Of a stretch of DNA of 64,000 nt, positions 40,682 through 54,049 are shown in pieces. The notes beneath the pieces are model-generated. The model did not search any database, was not told where the DNA came from, and saw nothing but the letters and a program-made list of their open reading frames with translations. The DNA is from Hyperoodon ampullatus (taxonomy: Eukaryota > Chordata > Mammalia > Artiodactyla > Ziphiidae): positions 1,302,001-1,366,000 of the forward strand of contig CATKHW010000008.1 of NCBI GenBank assembly GCA_949752795.1, read 5' to 3'. The translations under genes and the position numbers were made by a program. The number at the start of each line of letters is the position of its first letter. Positions within the stretch are counted from its first letter, which is position 1.

Positions 40682-43600
40682 ATGGGAATAGGAACATACA
40701 TATCAATAATTACCTTAAATGTAAATGGACTAAATGCTCCCACCAAAAGACACAGAGTGGCTGAATGGATACAAAAACAAGACCCATATATATGCTGTCT
40801 ACAAGAGACCCACTTCAGACCTAGAGACACATACAGATTGAAAGTAAGGGGATGGAAAAAGATATTCCATGCAAATGGAAATCAAAGGAAAGCTGGAGTA
40901 GCAATTCTTATATCAGACAAGATAGACTTTAAAATAAAGACTATTAGAAGAGACAAAGAAGGACACTACATAACGATAAAGGGATCGATCCAAGAAGAAG
41001 ATATAACAATTGTAAATATTTATGCACCCAACATAGGAGCACCCCAATACATAAGGCAAATACTAACAGCCATAAAAGGGGAAATCGACAGTAACACACT
41101 CATAGTAGGGGACTTTAACACCCCACTTTCACCAATGGACAGATCATCCAAAATGAAAATAAATAAGGAAACACAAGCTTTAAATGATACATTAAACAAG
41201 ATGGACTTAGTTGATATCTATAGGACACTCCATCCAAAAACAACACAATACACATTTTTCTCAAGTGCTCATGGAACATTCTCCAGGATAGATCATATCT
41301 TGGGTCACAAATCAAGCCTTGGTAAATTTAAGAAAATTGAAATTGTATCAAGTATCTTTTCCAACCACAATGCTATGAGACTAGACATCAATTACAGGAA
41401 AAGATCTGTAAAAAATACAAACACATGGAGGCTGAACAATACACTACTCAATAACGAAGTGATCACTGAATAAATCAAAGAGGAAATTAAAAAATACCTA
41501 GAAACAAATGACAATGGAGACACGAAGACCCAAAACTTATGGGATGCAGCAAAAGCAGTTCTAAGGGGGAAGTTTATAGCAATACAATCCCACCTTAAGA
41601 AACAGGAAATATCTCGAGTAAACAACCTGACCCTGCACCTAAAGCAATTAGAGAAAGAAGAACAAAAGAACCCCAAAGTTAGCAGAAGGAAAGAAATAAA
41701 GATCAGATCAGAAATGAATGAAAAAGAAATGAAGGAAACAATAGCAAAGATCAACCAAACTAAAAGCTGGTTCTTTGAGAAGATAAACAAAATTGACAAA
41801 CCATTAGCCAGACTCATCAAGAAAAGAAGGGAGAAGACTCAAATCAATAGAATTAGAAATGAAAAAGGAGAAGTAACAACTGACACTGCAGAAAAACAAA
41901 AGATCATGAGAGATTACTATAAGCAACTCTATGCCAATAAAATGGACAACCTGGAAGAAATGGACAAATTCTTAGAAATGCACAACCTACAAAGACTGAC
42001 TCAAGAAGAAATAGAAAATATGAATAGACCAATCACAAGCACTGAAATTGAAACTGATTAAAAATCTTCCAACAAACAAAAGCCCAGGACCAGATGGCTT
42101 CACAGGCGAATTCTATCAAACATTTAGAGAAGAGCTAACACCCATCCTTCTCAAACTCTTCCAAACAATATCAGAGGAAGGAACACTGCCAAACTCCTTC
42201 TACGAGGCCACCATCACCTTGATACCAAAACCAGGCAAGGATGTAACAAAGAAAGAAAACTACAGGCCAATATCACTGATGAACATAGATGCAAAAATCC
42301 TCAACAAAATACTAGCAAACAGAATCCAACAGCACATTAAAAGGATCATACACCATGATCAAGTGGGGTTTATTCCAGGAATGCAAGGATTCTTCAATAT
42401 ACACAAATCAATCAATGTGATACACCATATTAACAAGTTGAAGGAGAAAAACCATATGATCATCTCAATAGATGCAGAGAAAGCTTTCGACAAAATTCAA
42501 CACCCATTTATGATAAAAACCCTGCAGAAAGTAGGCATAGAGGGAACTTTCCTCAACATAATAAAGGCCATGTATGACAAACCCACAGCCAACATTGTCC
42601 TCAATGGTGAAAAACTGAAACCATTTCCACTAAGATCAGGAACAAGACAAGGCTGCCCACTCTCACCACTCTTATTCAACCTAGTTTTGGAAGTTTTAGC
42701 CACAGCAATCAGAGAAGAAAAGGAAATAAAAGGAATCCAAATTGGAAAAGAAGAAGTAAAGCTGTCACTGTTTGCAGATGACATAATGCTATACGTAGAG
42801 AATCCTAAAGATGCTACCGAAAAACTACTAGAGCTAATCAATGAATTTGGTAAAGTAGCAGGATAAAAAATTAATGTACAGAAATCTCTGGCATTCCTGT
42901 ACACTAATGATGAAAAATCTGAAAATGAAATCAAGAAAACACTCCCATTTACCATTGCAACAAAAAGAATAAAATATCTAGGAATAAACCTACCTAAGGA
43001 GACAAAAGACCTGTTTGCAGAAAATTATAAGACACTGATGAAAGAAATTAAAGATGATACAAATAGATGGAGAGATATACCATGCTCCTGGATTGGAAGA
43101 ATCAATATTGTGAAAATGACTCTACTACCCAAAGCAATCTACAGATTCAATGCAATCCCTATCAAACTACCACTGGCATTTTTCACAGAACTAGAACAAA
43201 AAATTTCAAAATTTGTTTGGAAAAACAAAAGACCCCGAATAGCCAAAGAAATCTTGAGAATGAAAAACGGAGCTGGAGGAATCAGGCTCCCTGACTTCAG
43301 ACTATACTACAAAGCTACAGTAATTAAGACAGTGTGGTACTGGCATAAAAACAGAAAGATAGATCAGTGGATCAGGATAGGAAGCCCAGAGATAAACCCA
43401 CGCACATATGGCCAACTTATCTTTGATAAAGGATGCAGGAATGTACAGTGGAGAAAGGACAGCCTCTTCAATAAGTGGTGCTGGGAAAACTGGACAGGGA
43501 CATGTAAAAGTATGAGATTAGATCATTCCCTAACACCATACACAAAAATAAGCTCAAAATGGATTAAAGACCTAAATGTAAGGCCATAAACTAACAAACT

Positions 43601-44519
43601 CTTAGAGGAAAACATAGGTAGAACACTCTATGACATAAATCACAGCAAGATCCTTTTGGACCCACCTCCTAGAGAAATGGAACTAAAAACAAAGATAAAC
43701 AAATGGGACCTAATGAAACTTCAAAGCTTTTGCACAGCAAAGGAAACCATAAACAAGACCAAAAGACAACCCTCAGAATGGGAGAAAATATTTGCAAATG
43801 AAGCAACTGACAAAGGATTAATCTCCAAAATTTATAAACAGCTCATGCAGCTCAATAGCAAAAAAACAAACAACCCAATCCAAAAATGGGCAGAATACTT
43901 AAATAGGCATTTCTCCAAAGAAGATATACAGCCTGCCAACAAACACATGAAAGAATGCTCAACATCATTAATCATTAGAGAAATGCAAATCAAATCTACA
44001 ATGAGATATCATCTCACACCAGTCAGAATGGCCATCATCAAGAAATCTAGAAACAATAAATGCTGGAGAGGGTGTGGAGAAAAGGGAAAACTCTTGCACT
44101 GCTGGTGGGAATGTGAATTGGTACAGCCACTATGGAGAACAGTATGGAGGTTCCTTAAAAAACTACAAATAGAACTACCATATGACCCAGCAATCCCACT
44201 ACTAGGCATATACCCTGAGAAAACAATAATTCAAAAAGAGTCATGTACCAAAATGTTCATTGCAGCTCTATTTACAATAGCCCAGAGCTGGAAACAACCT
44301 AAGTGTCCATCATCGGATGAATGGATAAAGGAGATGTGGCACATATATACAATGGAATATTACTCAGCCATAAAAAGAAACGAAACTGAGCTATTTGTAA
44401 TGAGGTGGACAGACCTAGAGTCTGTCATACAGAGTGAAGTAAGTCAGAAAGAGAAAGACAAATACCGTATGCTAACACATATATATGGAATTAAAAAAAA
44501 AAAGTCAGGAAGAACCTAG
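40682..44519 (+). pseudogene. L1 ORF2 (endonuclease-reverse transcriptase), three stops and one frameshift
   Basis: ORF2p nicks target DNA and reverse transcribes L1 RNA. Allowing for one 2-bp deletion, the frame has 1,280 codons including the stop, close to the 1,275 residues of human ORF2p. The N-terminal APE-type endonuclease keeps N13, E42 (LQETH), D144/N146 (GDFN) and D204 (IDH), but the residue equal to human D229 is Asn (N228, 41363-41365) before conserved H229. The reverse transcriptase keeps the [18 protein letters not shown] and FADD (698-701; 42771-42782) motifs. The C-terminal CX3CX7HX4C motif is intact (44061-44114). Lesions: TAA at codon 264 (41471), a 2-bp loss near 42053-42056, TAA at codon 729 (42864), TAA at codon 970 (43587). 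It is therefore non-functional as written. Confidence 0.95.
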
Positions 44520-44842
44520 GGGTAAAACGGGAATAAAGACACAGACCTACTTGAGAACGGACTTGAGGATATGGGGAGGGGGAAGGGTAAGCTGTGACAA
44601 AGCGAAAGAGAGGAATGGACATATATACACTATGAAACGTAAGGTAGATAGATAGTGGGAAGCAGCCGCAGAACACAGGGAGATCAGCTTGGTGCTTTGT
44701 GACCAGCTGGAGGGGTGGGATGGGGAGGGTGGGAGGGAGGGAGATGCATGAGGGAAGGGATGTGGGAACAGATATATATGTATGACTGATTCACTTTGTT
44801 ATAAAGCAGAAACTAATTAAAAAAAAATTTTCTAAAAAAAAA
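44520..44842 (+). other. L1 3' UTR and A-rich tail
   Basis: About 320 bp follow the ORF2 stop. A G-rich run (about 44711-44745, GGGGAGGGTGGGAGGGAGGG) matches the conserved polypurine, G-quadruplex-prone tract of mammalian L1 3' UTRs. Then comes GACTGATTCACTTTGTTATA and AAGCAGAAACTAATT, a phrase I associate with cetartiodactyl L1s. The tail from about 44815 is A-rich but interrupted by TTTTCT, and no clear AATAAA signal precedes it; related L1s have extra sequence between CAGAAACTAA and the tail, so the end may be a subfamily variant or an internal loss. Confidence 0.8.
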
Positions 44843-44855
44843 AAAGCTCCATGAC
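44843..44855 (+). repeat. Right target-site duplication of the L1
   Basis: AAAGCTCCATGAC directly follows the A-rich tail, so its first As cannot be separated from the tail. The continuation CCTTGGCATCACAAT is what normally follows CACAAAGCTCCATGAC in uninterrupted copies of this part of the satellite (for example near 34815 and 46455). Confidence 0.7.
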
Positions 44856-47800
44856 CCTTGGCATCACAATACTCCATGCCCTTGTCATCACAATGCTCCA
44901 TTACACCTGTCATAACAATGCTCAGTGACCCGTGCCATCACAATGTTCCAAGGCATTGTCATCACAAGCCTCCATGACCCTTGTCATCACAATGCTCCAA
45001 GACCTCTGTAATCACAATTCTCCATGCCACTTTTCATCTCAATGCTCCATGAACACTGTCAGCACAATGCACCGTGCCCATCACCATAATATTTCATGCT
45101 ATTGTCATCAAAATGAAATCAAAATGCTCCATGTCCTCTGTCATCACAATGCACCAAACCCTTCTGATCACAGTGTTCCATAACACTTGTCATCACAATG
45201 CCCATGACGCTGGTCATCACAGTTATCCATGGTCTTCTCATCACAATGCTCAATGTCCTTGTCATCACAAAGCTCCATGACGCATGTCATCAGAATGCTC
45301 CATTGCCTTCTCATCACAATGCTCCATGCCCTTGTAATCACACTGATTCAAAATCACTGCAATCTCAATACTCCATGCACGTTTTCATCAGAAAGCTCCA
45401 TGCCCTTGTCATCACAATGCTCCATGTCCCTTGTCATCGCAATATTCCAAGCCCTTGTCATCAAAATGCTCCATTACCTTTGTCATCACAATCCTCCATG
45501 ACACTTGGTATCACAATGCTCCATGCTATTGTCATCACAATGGACAATGACATATGTCATCACAATGCTCCCTGACACCTGTCTTCACAATACTCCATGA
45601 CCTTGTCATCACAATGTTCCATGCCCTTGTCATCACAATGCTCCATGACCCCTGTCATCACAATGTTCCGTGACACCAGTCATCACAATGCTTCATGACC
45701 TTTGTCCTCACAATGGTCCATGCCCTCGTCACACAAGGCTCTGTGATCTTTTTCACCACAATGATCCATGCCCTTGTCTTCTCCATGCTCCATGCCCACT
45801 GTCATCACAATAATCCGTGAAACTTGTCAAACCAATGTTCGATGCCACTGTCATCATATTGCTCCCTGCCCTTGTCATCAAAATGCTCCATGACCCCTGT
45901 CATCACAGTGCTCCGTGACTCCAGTCATCACAATGATTCATGACCATTCTCATCACAATGGTCCATGCTCTCGTCACACAATGCTCTGTGATCTTTGTCA
46001 CCACAATGCTCCATGAACTTTTCATCACAATTCTCTGTGTCCCTTGTCATCACAACGCTCCATGCCTTTGTCATCACAACGCTCCATGCCTTTGTCAGCA
46101 CAATGCTCCATGACACTTGTCATCAAAATGCTCCATGCGCTTGTCAGCACAATGCTCCATGACACATGTCATCACAATGTGCCATGCCCTTTTCATCACA
46201 ATGCTCCATGACCCCTGACATCACAATGTTCCATAACCCCTGTCACAAAATGCTCCATGACCCATTTCATCAGAATGCTTCATGACCCCTGACATCACAA
46301 TGTTCCATAACCCCTGTCATCAAAATATTCCATGACACTTTTATTCAAATTGCTCAATGACCCTGTCATCACAAAGCGCCCTGCCCTTCTCATCACAATG
46401 CACCAGGCCCTTGTCATCAAAATGCCCCATGACATTTGTCATCACAAAGCTCCATGACACTTGGCATCACAATGCTCCATGCCATTGTCATCACAATGCT
46501 CAATGAAATCGCTCATCACATTGCTCCATGCCCTTGTCATCACAATGCTCCATTACACCTGTCATAACAATGCTCCACGACCCCTGCCATCACAATGTTC
46601 AACGGCCTTGTCATCACAAGGCTCCATGACACTTTTCACCACAATGCTCCACATACTTTTCATCGCTGTGCTACATAAAACTTTTCATCACAATGCTCCA
46701 TGAACTTCTCATCAAAATGCTCTCTCACCACATATATCAGAATGTTCCATCACTAGTCATCACAATACTCGCTCACCCCTGTCATCACAATGTTCCATGA
46801 CCACTGTCATCACAGTGCTACATGCCCTTATCATCACAATGCTCCATGACCGCTGACATCACAATGTTTCATAATCACTGTCATCAAAATGTTCCATGAC
46901 ACTTTTCATCAATTTGCTCCATGACACTGTCATCACAATGCTCCCTGCCCTTCTCATCACAATGCAACACGACCTTGTCATCAAAATGCTCCATGACCTT
47001 GGTCATCACAAAGCTCCATGACCCTTGGCATCACAGTGCTCCATGCCATTTCATCACAATGCTTCATGAAAGCTCTTATCACATTGCTCCATGACCTTGT
47101 CAGCACAATGCTCCATGACGCTTGTCATCACAATGCTCGATACACTTCTCATCACAATGCTCCATGCCCATGTAATTACAATCCTCCATGACACATGTAT
47201 CACAGTGTTCCGTGCCCTAGTCATCACACTGTTCCATGCCGAATCTCATCACAATAATCCATGAAATTTTCAGACCAATGTTCCATGCCCTTGTCATCAC
47301 AATACTCCTTTACCCCTGTCATAACAATGCTCCATGACCCCTGCCATCACAGTGTTCCACCGCCTTGTCATCCAAGGCTCCATGACCCTTGTCATCACGA
47401 TGCTCCAAGACCCCTGTAATCACAATGCTCCATGTCCTTGTCATCACAAAGATCCATTACACATGTCATCAGAATGCTCCATGGCTTTCTCATCACAATG
47501 CTCCATGCCCTTGTCATCACAATGCTCCAAGACCACTGTAATCACAATTCTCCATGCCCCAATTCATCAAAATGCTCCATGAGACTTGTCATCACAAGGC
47601 TCCATGGTCTTCCCATCACACTGCCCCAGGACATTGTCATCACAAGGCTCCTTTCCCTTGTCATCACAGTGCTCCTTGACCACTGTCATCACAATACTCC
47701 ATGAACATTTTCAGGCCAATGCTCCATGACCTTCTCATCACAATGCTTCATGACCCTTGTCATCACATTACTCCAACAACACTGTAATCACAATGCTCCA

Positions 47801-49529
47801 TGTCCTTGTCATCACAAAGCTCCATGATGCATGTCATCAGAATGCTCCATTTCCTTCTCATCACAATGCTCCAGCCCTTGTCATCACATTGCTTCAAAAC
47901 CCCTGTAATCTCAATGCTCCATGCCCCTTTTCATCAGAATGCTCCATGCCCTTGTCATCACAATGCTCCTTGACACTTGTCATCGCAATGTTCCAAGACC
48001 TGTCATCAAAATGCTCTGTTACATTTGTCATCACAATCCTCAATGACACTTGGTATCACAATGCTCCATGCCATTGTCATCAAAATGGACAATGACATAT
48101 GTCATCACAATGCTCCCTGACACCTGTCTTCACAATACTCCATGACCTTGTCATCACAATGTTCCATGCCCTTGTCATCACAATGCTCAATGACCCCTGT
48201 CATCACAATGCTCCATGACTTCAGTCACCACAATGCTTCATGACCTTTGTCATCACAATGGAGCATTCCCTCGTCACACAAGGCTCTGTGACCTTTGTCA
48301 CCACAATGCTCCATGTCTTTGTCATCACAATGCTCCATGACGCATGTCATCAGAATGCTCCATTGCCGTCTCATCACAATGCTCCATTCCCTTGTAATCA
48401 CATTGCTTCATAACCCCTGTAAAACCAATGCTCCATGCACCTTTTCATCAGAATGCTCCATGCCCTTGTCATCACAATGCTCCATGACCCTTGTCATCGC
48501 AATGTTCCAAGCCCTTGTCATCAAAATGCTCCATTACCTTTGTCATCACAATCCTCCATGACACTTGGTATCACAAAGCTCCATGCCATTGTCATCACAA
48601 TGGACAAGGACATATGTCATCACAATGCTCCCTGACACCTGTCTTCATAATACTCCATGACCTTGTCATCACAATGTTCCATGCCCTTGTCATCACAATG
48701 CGCCATGCCCACTGTCACAACAATAATCCTTGAAACATGTCAGACCAAAGTTCCATGCCCCTGTCATCACAATGCTCCATGCCCTTGTCATCACAATGCT
48801 CCATGACACCTGTCATCACAATGCTCCGTGACTCCAGTCATCACAATGATTCAGGACCATTCTCATCACAATGGTCCATGCCCTCGTCACACAAGGCTCT
48901 GTGATCTTTGTCACCACAATGCTCCATGAAATTTTCATCACAATGCTCTGTGTCCCTTGTCATCACAGTGCTCTATGCCTTTGTCAGCACAATGCTCCAT
49001 GACACATGTCGTCACAATGTGCCATGCTCTTTTAATCATAATGCTCCACATACTTTTCATCGCTATGCTCCATAAAACTTGTCATCACAATGCTCCATGT
49101 ACTTCTCATCAAATGCTCTCTCACCACATATATCACTATGTTCCATCACTAGTCATCACAATACTCGATCACCCCTGTCATCATAATGTTCCATGAACCC
49201 TGACATCACAATGTTCCATAACCCCTGTCATCAAAATATTCCATGACGCTTTTATTCAAATTGCTCCATGATCCTGTCATCACAATGCTCCCTGCACTTC
49301 TCATCACAATGCACCACGCCCTTGTCATCAAAATGCCCCATGACATTTGTCATCACAAAGCTCCATGACCCTTGTCGACACAATGCTCCATTCCATTGTC
49401 ATCACAGTGCTCAATGAAATCTCTCATCACATTGCTCCCTGACCATGTCATCACAATGCTCCATTACACTTGTCATAACAATGCTCCATGACCCCTGCCA
49501 TCACAATGTTCCACGGCCTTGTCATCACA

Positions 49530-51870
49530 AGGCTCCATGACCCTTGTCATCACAATGCTCCGAGACCTCTGTAATCACAATTCTCCATGCCACTTTTCAT
49601 CTCAATGCTCCATGAACACTGTCATCACAATGCACCGTGCCCATCATCATAATGATTCATGCTATTGTCATCAAAATGAAATAAAAATGCTCCATGTCCT
49701 CTGTCATCACAATGCTCCAAACCCTTCTGATCACAATGTTCCATAACACTTGTCATCACATGCCCCATAACGCTCATCAACACAATTATGCAAAGTCTTC
49801 TCATCACAATGCTCCATTACCTTTGTCACCACAATGCTCAATACACTTGGCATCACAATGCTCGCTGACACTTGTCATCAGTATGCTCCTTGAACACTGT
49901 CATGACAAGGCTCCATGCCTTTTTCATCAAAATGATCCATTCCCTTTTCATCACAATGATCCAAGACCACTGTTATCACAATGCTCCGTGACTCCAGTCA
50001 TCACAATGCTTCATGACACTTGTCATCACAATGGTCCATGACCTCGTCACACAACGCTCTGTGACCTTTGTCACCACAATGCTCCATGAAATTTTTATGA
50101 CAATGCTCTGTGACCCTTGTCATTACAAAGCTCCATGCCTTTGTCAGCACAATGCTCCATGACCCATTTCATCACAATGCTCGATGCGTGTGTCAACACA
50201 TTGCTCCATAACCCAAGTCATCACAATGCACCATGCACTTCTCATCACAATGATCCACATCCTTGTCATCAAAATGCTCCATAAATTTTGTCATCACAAT
50301 GCTCCATGAACTTCTCCTCAAAATGCCTTCTCACCACTGATATAACAATTTTCCATCACTAGTAATCACAATACTCCCTCACCCCTGTCATCACAATATT
50401 CCATGACCCCTGTAATCACAATTCTCCATGCCCTTGTCATCACAAAGCTCCATGACGCAAGTCATCAGAATACTCCATGGTCTTCTCATCACAATGCTCC
50501 ATGCCCTTGTCATCACAATGCTCCAACACCCCTGTAATCACAATGCTCCATGTCCCCTTTCATCTCAATGCTCCATGAACACTGTCATCACAATGCACCA
50601 TTCCCATCATCATACTGATTCATGCTATTGTCATCACAGTGAAATGAAAATGATCCATGTCCACTGTCATCACAATGCTCCCAACATTTCTGATCACAAT
50701 GTTCCATAACACTTTTCATCACATGCCCCATGACGCTCATCATCACAGTTATGCAAGGTCTTCTCATCACAATGCTCCATGACCTTTGTCACCACAATGC
50801 TCAATACACTTGGCATCACAATGCTCGCTCACACTTGTCATCAGTATGCTCCTTGAACACTGTCATCTCAAGGCTCCATGCCTTTTTCATCACAATGATC
50901 CATTCCCTTTTCTTCACAATGCTCCAAGACCCCTGTTATCCCAATGCTCCGTGACTCCAGTCATCACAATGCTTCATGACACTTGTCATCACAATGGTCC
51001 ATGACCTCATCACACAACGCTCTGTGACCTTTGTCACCACAATGCTCCATGAAATTTTTATCACAATGCTCTGTGACCCTTGTCTTCACAAAGCTCCATG
51101 CCTTTGTCAGCACAATGCTCCATAACCCATGTCATCACAATGCAACATGCACTTGTGATCACAATGCTCCACATCCTTGTCATCAAAAACTCCATAAACC
51201 TTGTCATCACAATGCTCCATGCATTCTCATCAAAATGCCTTCTCACCACTGTTATCACAATGTTCCATCACTACTCATGACAATACTCCCTCACCACTGT
51301 CATCACAATATTCCATGACCCCTGTAATCACAATTCTCCATGCCCTGTCATCACAAAGCTCCATGACGCATGTCATCGGAATGCTCCATGGCCTTCTCAT
51401 CAGAATGCTCCATGCCCTTGTCATCACAATGCTCTAACACCCCTGTAATCACAATGCTCCATGCCCTTTTCATCTCAATGCTCCATGAACCCCGTCATCA
51501 CAATGCACAGTGCCCATCACCATAATATTTCATGCTATTGTCATCACAATGAAATCAAAATGCTCAATGACCTCTGTCATCACAATGCACCAAACCCTTC
51601 TGATCACAATGTTCCATAACACTTGTCATCACAATGCCCCATGACGCTGGTCATCACAATTATCCATTGTCTTCTCATCACAATTCTCCATGTTCTTTGT
51701 CATCACAATGCTCAATACACTTATCATCACAATGCTCCCTGACACTGGTCATCAGTATGCTCCTTGAAACCTGTCATGACAAGGCTCCATGCCTTTTTCA
51801 TCACAATGATCCATTCCCTTTTCATCACAATGCTCCAAGACCCCTGTAATCACAATGCTCCAAGTCCTTG
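49530..51870. repeat. Higher-order repeats, period about 910-963 bp, right of the L1
   Basis: The AAATC(A)AAAATG marker occurs at 49678, 50641 and 51551 (963 and 910 bp apart), each time within the same ordered set: CATCATCATAATGATTC or a variant, CTTCTGATCACAATGTTCC, CAGTATGCTCCTTGAAC, CATGACAAGGCTCC or CATCTCAAGGCTCC, CATTCCCTTTTC. The pair of markers at 24010 and 24973 has the same 963-bp spacing, so this is one higher-order family present on both sides of the L1. Confidence 0.7.
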
Positions 51871-54049
51871 TCATCACAAAGCCCCATGACGCATGTCATC
51901 AGAATGCTCCATTGCCTTCTCATCACAATGCTCCATGCCCTTGTAATCACATTACTTCAAAACCCCTGTAATCTCAATGCTCCATGCACATTTTCATCAG
52001 AATGCTCCATGATCCTTTTCATCAAAATGCTCCATGACACCTGCCATCACAATGTTCCATAACCCCTGTCATCAAAATGCTACATTACCCATTTCATCTC
52101 AATGCTCCATGACCCCTGTCATCACAATTTTCCATAACCACTCTCATCAAAATGTTCCATGACATTTTTCATCAAATTGCTCCATGAACCTATTATCACA
52201 ATGCTCGCTGCACTTCTCATCACAACGCACCACGACTTCGTCATCAAAATGCTCCATGACCTTTGTCATCACAAAGCTCCATGACCCTTGGCATCACAAT
52301 GCTCCATGCCATAGTCATCACAATGCTCCATGAAGCCTCTCATCACATTGCTCCATGCCCATGTCATCACAAAGCTCCATGACGCTTGTGATCCCAATGC
52401 TCGATGCCTTTCTCATCACAATGTTCCATGCCCTTGTCATTACAATCCTCCATGTCCCATGAATCAAAGTGTTCTGTGCCCTTGTCATTACCATCTTCCA
52501 TGACCCATGTATCAAAGTGTTCTGTGCCCTTGTCATCACAGTGCTCCATGCCCACTCTCATCATAATAATCCATGAAATATTTCACACAAGTGCTCCATG
52601 CCCTTGTCATCACAATGCTCCATTACCCCTGTCATAACAATGATCCATGACCCCTGCCATCACAATGTTCCACGGCCTTCTCATCACATGACACCATGAC
52701 ACTGGTCATCACAATGTTCCAAGACACTGTAATCACAATTCTCCATACACTTGTCATCACAAAGCTCCATGACACATGTCATCAGAATGCTCCATGGCCT
52801 TCTCATTTACGATGCTCCATGCCCTCATCATCACAATGCTCCAAGACCCCTGTAATCACAATGCTCCATGCACTTCTCATCTAAACGCTCTCTCACCACT
52901 GATATCACAATGTTTCATCATCAGTCATCACAATACTCCCTCAACACTGTCATCACAATGTTCCATGACCCCTGTCATCAAAATGCTACATGCCTTTATC
53001 ATCACAAGGCTCCATGACCACTGACATCACAATGTTCCATAAACCCTGTCATCAAAATAATCCCTGACCCTTTCCATCAAATTGTTCCATGAACCTGTCA
53101 TCAGAATGCTCCCTGCCCTACTCATCACAATGCACCACGCCCTTGTCATCAAAATGCTCCATTACATTTGTCATCACAAACCTCCATGACCCTTGGCATC
53201 ACAATGCTCCATTCCATTGTCATCACAATGCTCCATGAAACATCTCATCACATTAATCCATGCACTTGTCATCCCAAATCTCCATGACGCTTGTCATCAC
53301 AATGCTCGATGCCTTTATCATCACAATGATCCATGCCTTGTCATTACAATCTTCATGTCCCATGTATCACCGTGTTCCCTGCCCTTGTCATCACAATGCT
53401 CCATGCCCACACTCATCACAATAATACATGAAACATTTCAAACCAATGCTCCATGCCCTTGTCATCACAATGCTCCATTACCCCTGTCATAACAATGCTC
53501 CATTACCCCTGCCATCACAATGTTCCACGGCATTGTCATCACAAGGCTCCATGAACATTGTCATCACAATGCTCCAAGACCCCTGTAATCACAATGCTCC
53601 ATACCCCTTTTCATCTCAATTCTCCATGAACACTGTCATCAAAATGCACCATGCCAATCATCATAATGCTTCATGCTATTGTCATCACAATGAAATCAAA
53701 ATGCTCCATTACATCTGTCATCACAATCCTCCAAACCCTTCTGATCACAATGTTCCATAACACTTGTCATCACAATGTGCCATGACGCTCGTCATCACAA
53801 TTATCCATGGTCTTCTCATCAAAATGCTCCATGACCTTTGTCAACACAATGCTCAATACACTTGTGATCACAATGCTCCCTGACACTTGTCTTCAGTATG
53901 CTACTTGAAACCTGTCATGACAAGGCTCTTTGCCTTTTCCTCACAATGATCCATGCACTTTTCATCACAATGCTCCAAGACCCCTGTAATCACAATGCTC
54001 CATGTGCTTGTCATCACAAATCTCCAGGACGCATGTCATCAGAATGCTT

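Larger units (their letters stand above)
37133..44842 (+). mobile_element. L1: Full-length LINE-1 retrotransposon, inactivated, inserted in the satellite
   Basis: A complete non-LTR element of about 7.7 kb in sense orientation: 5' UTR (37133-39708), ORF1 (39709-40623), a 58-bp spacer, ORF2 (40682-44519), 3' UTR and A-rich tail (44520-44842), flanked by 13-bp imperfect target-site duplications. Its start, GGGGACAAAGGGAAGATGGC, is typical of intact L1 5' ends, with a YY1-type motif at +13. L1 elements copy their RNA into DNA at a nick made by their own endonuclease. The implied bottom-strand nick, after the TTT of GAGCTTT, fits the T-rich L1 preference. One stop in ORF1, three stops and a frameshift in ORF2 disable it. 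The few lesions and intact length indicate a fairly young insertion. Overall sequence resembles cetartiodactyl, probably cetacean, L1. Confidence 0.95.
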
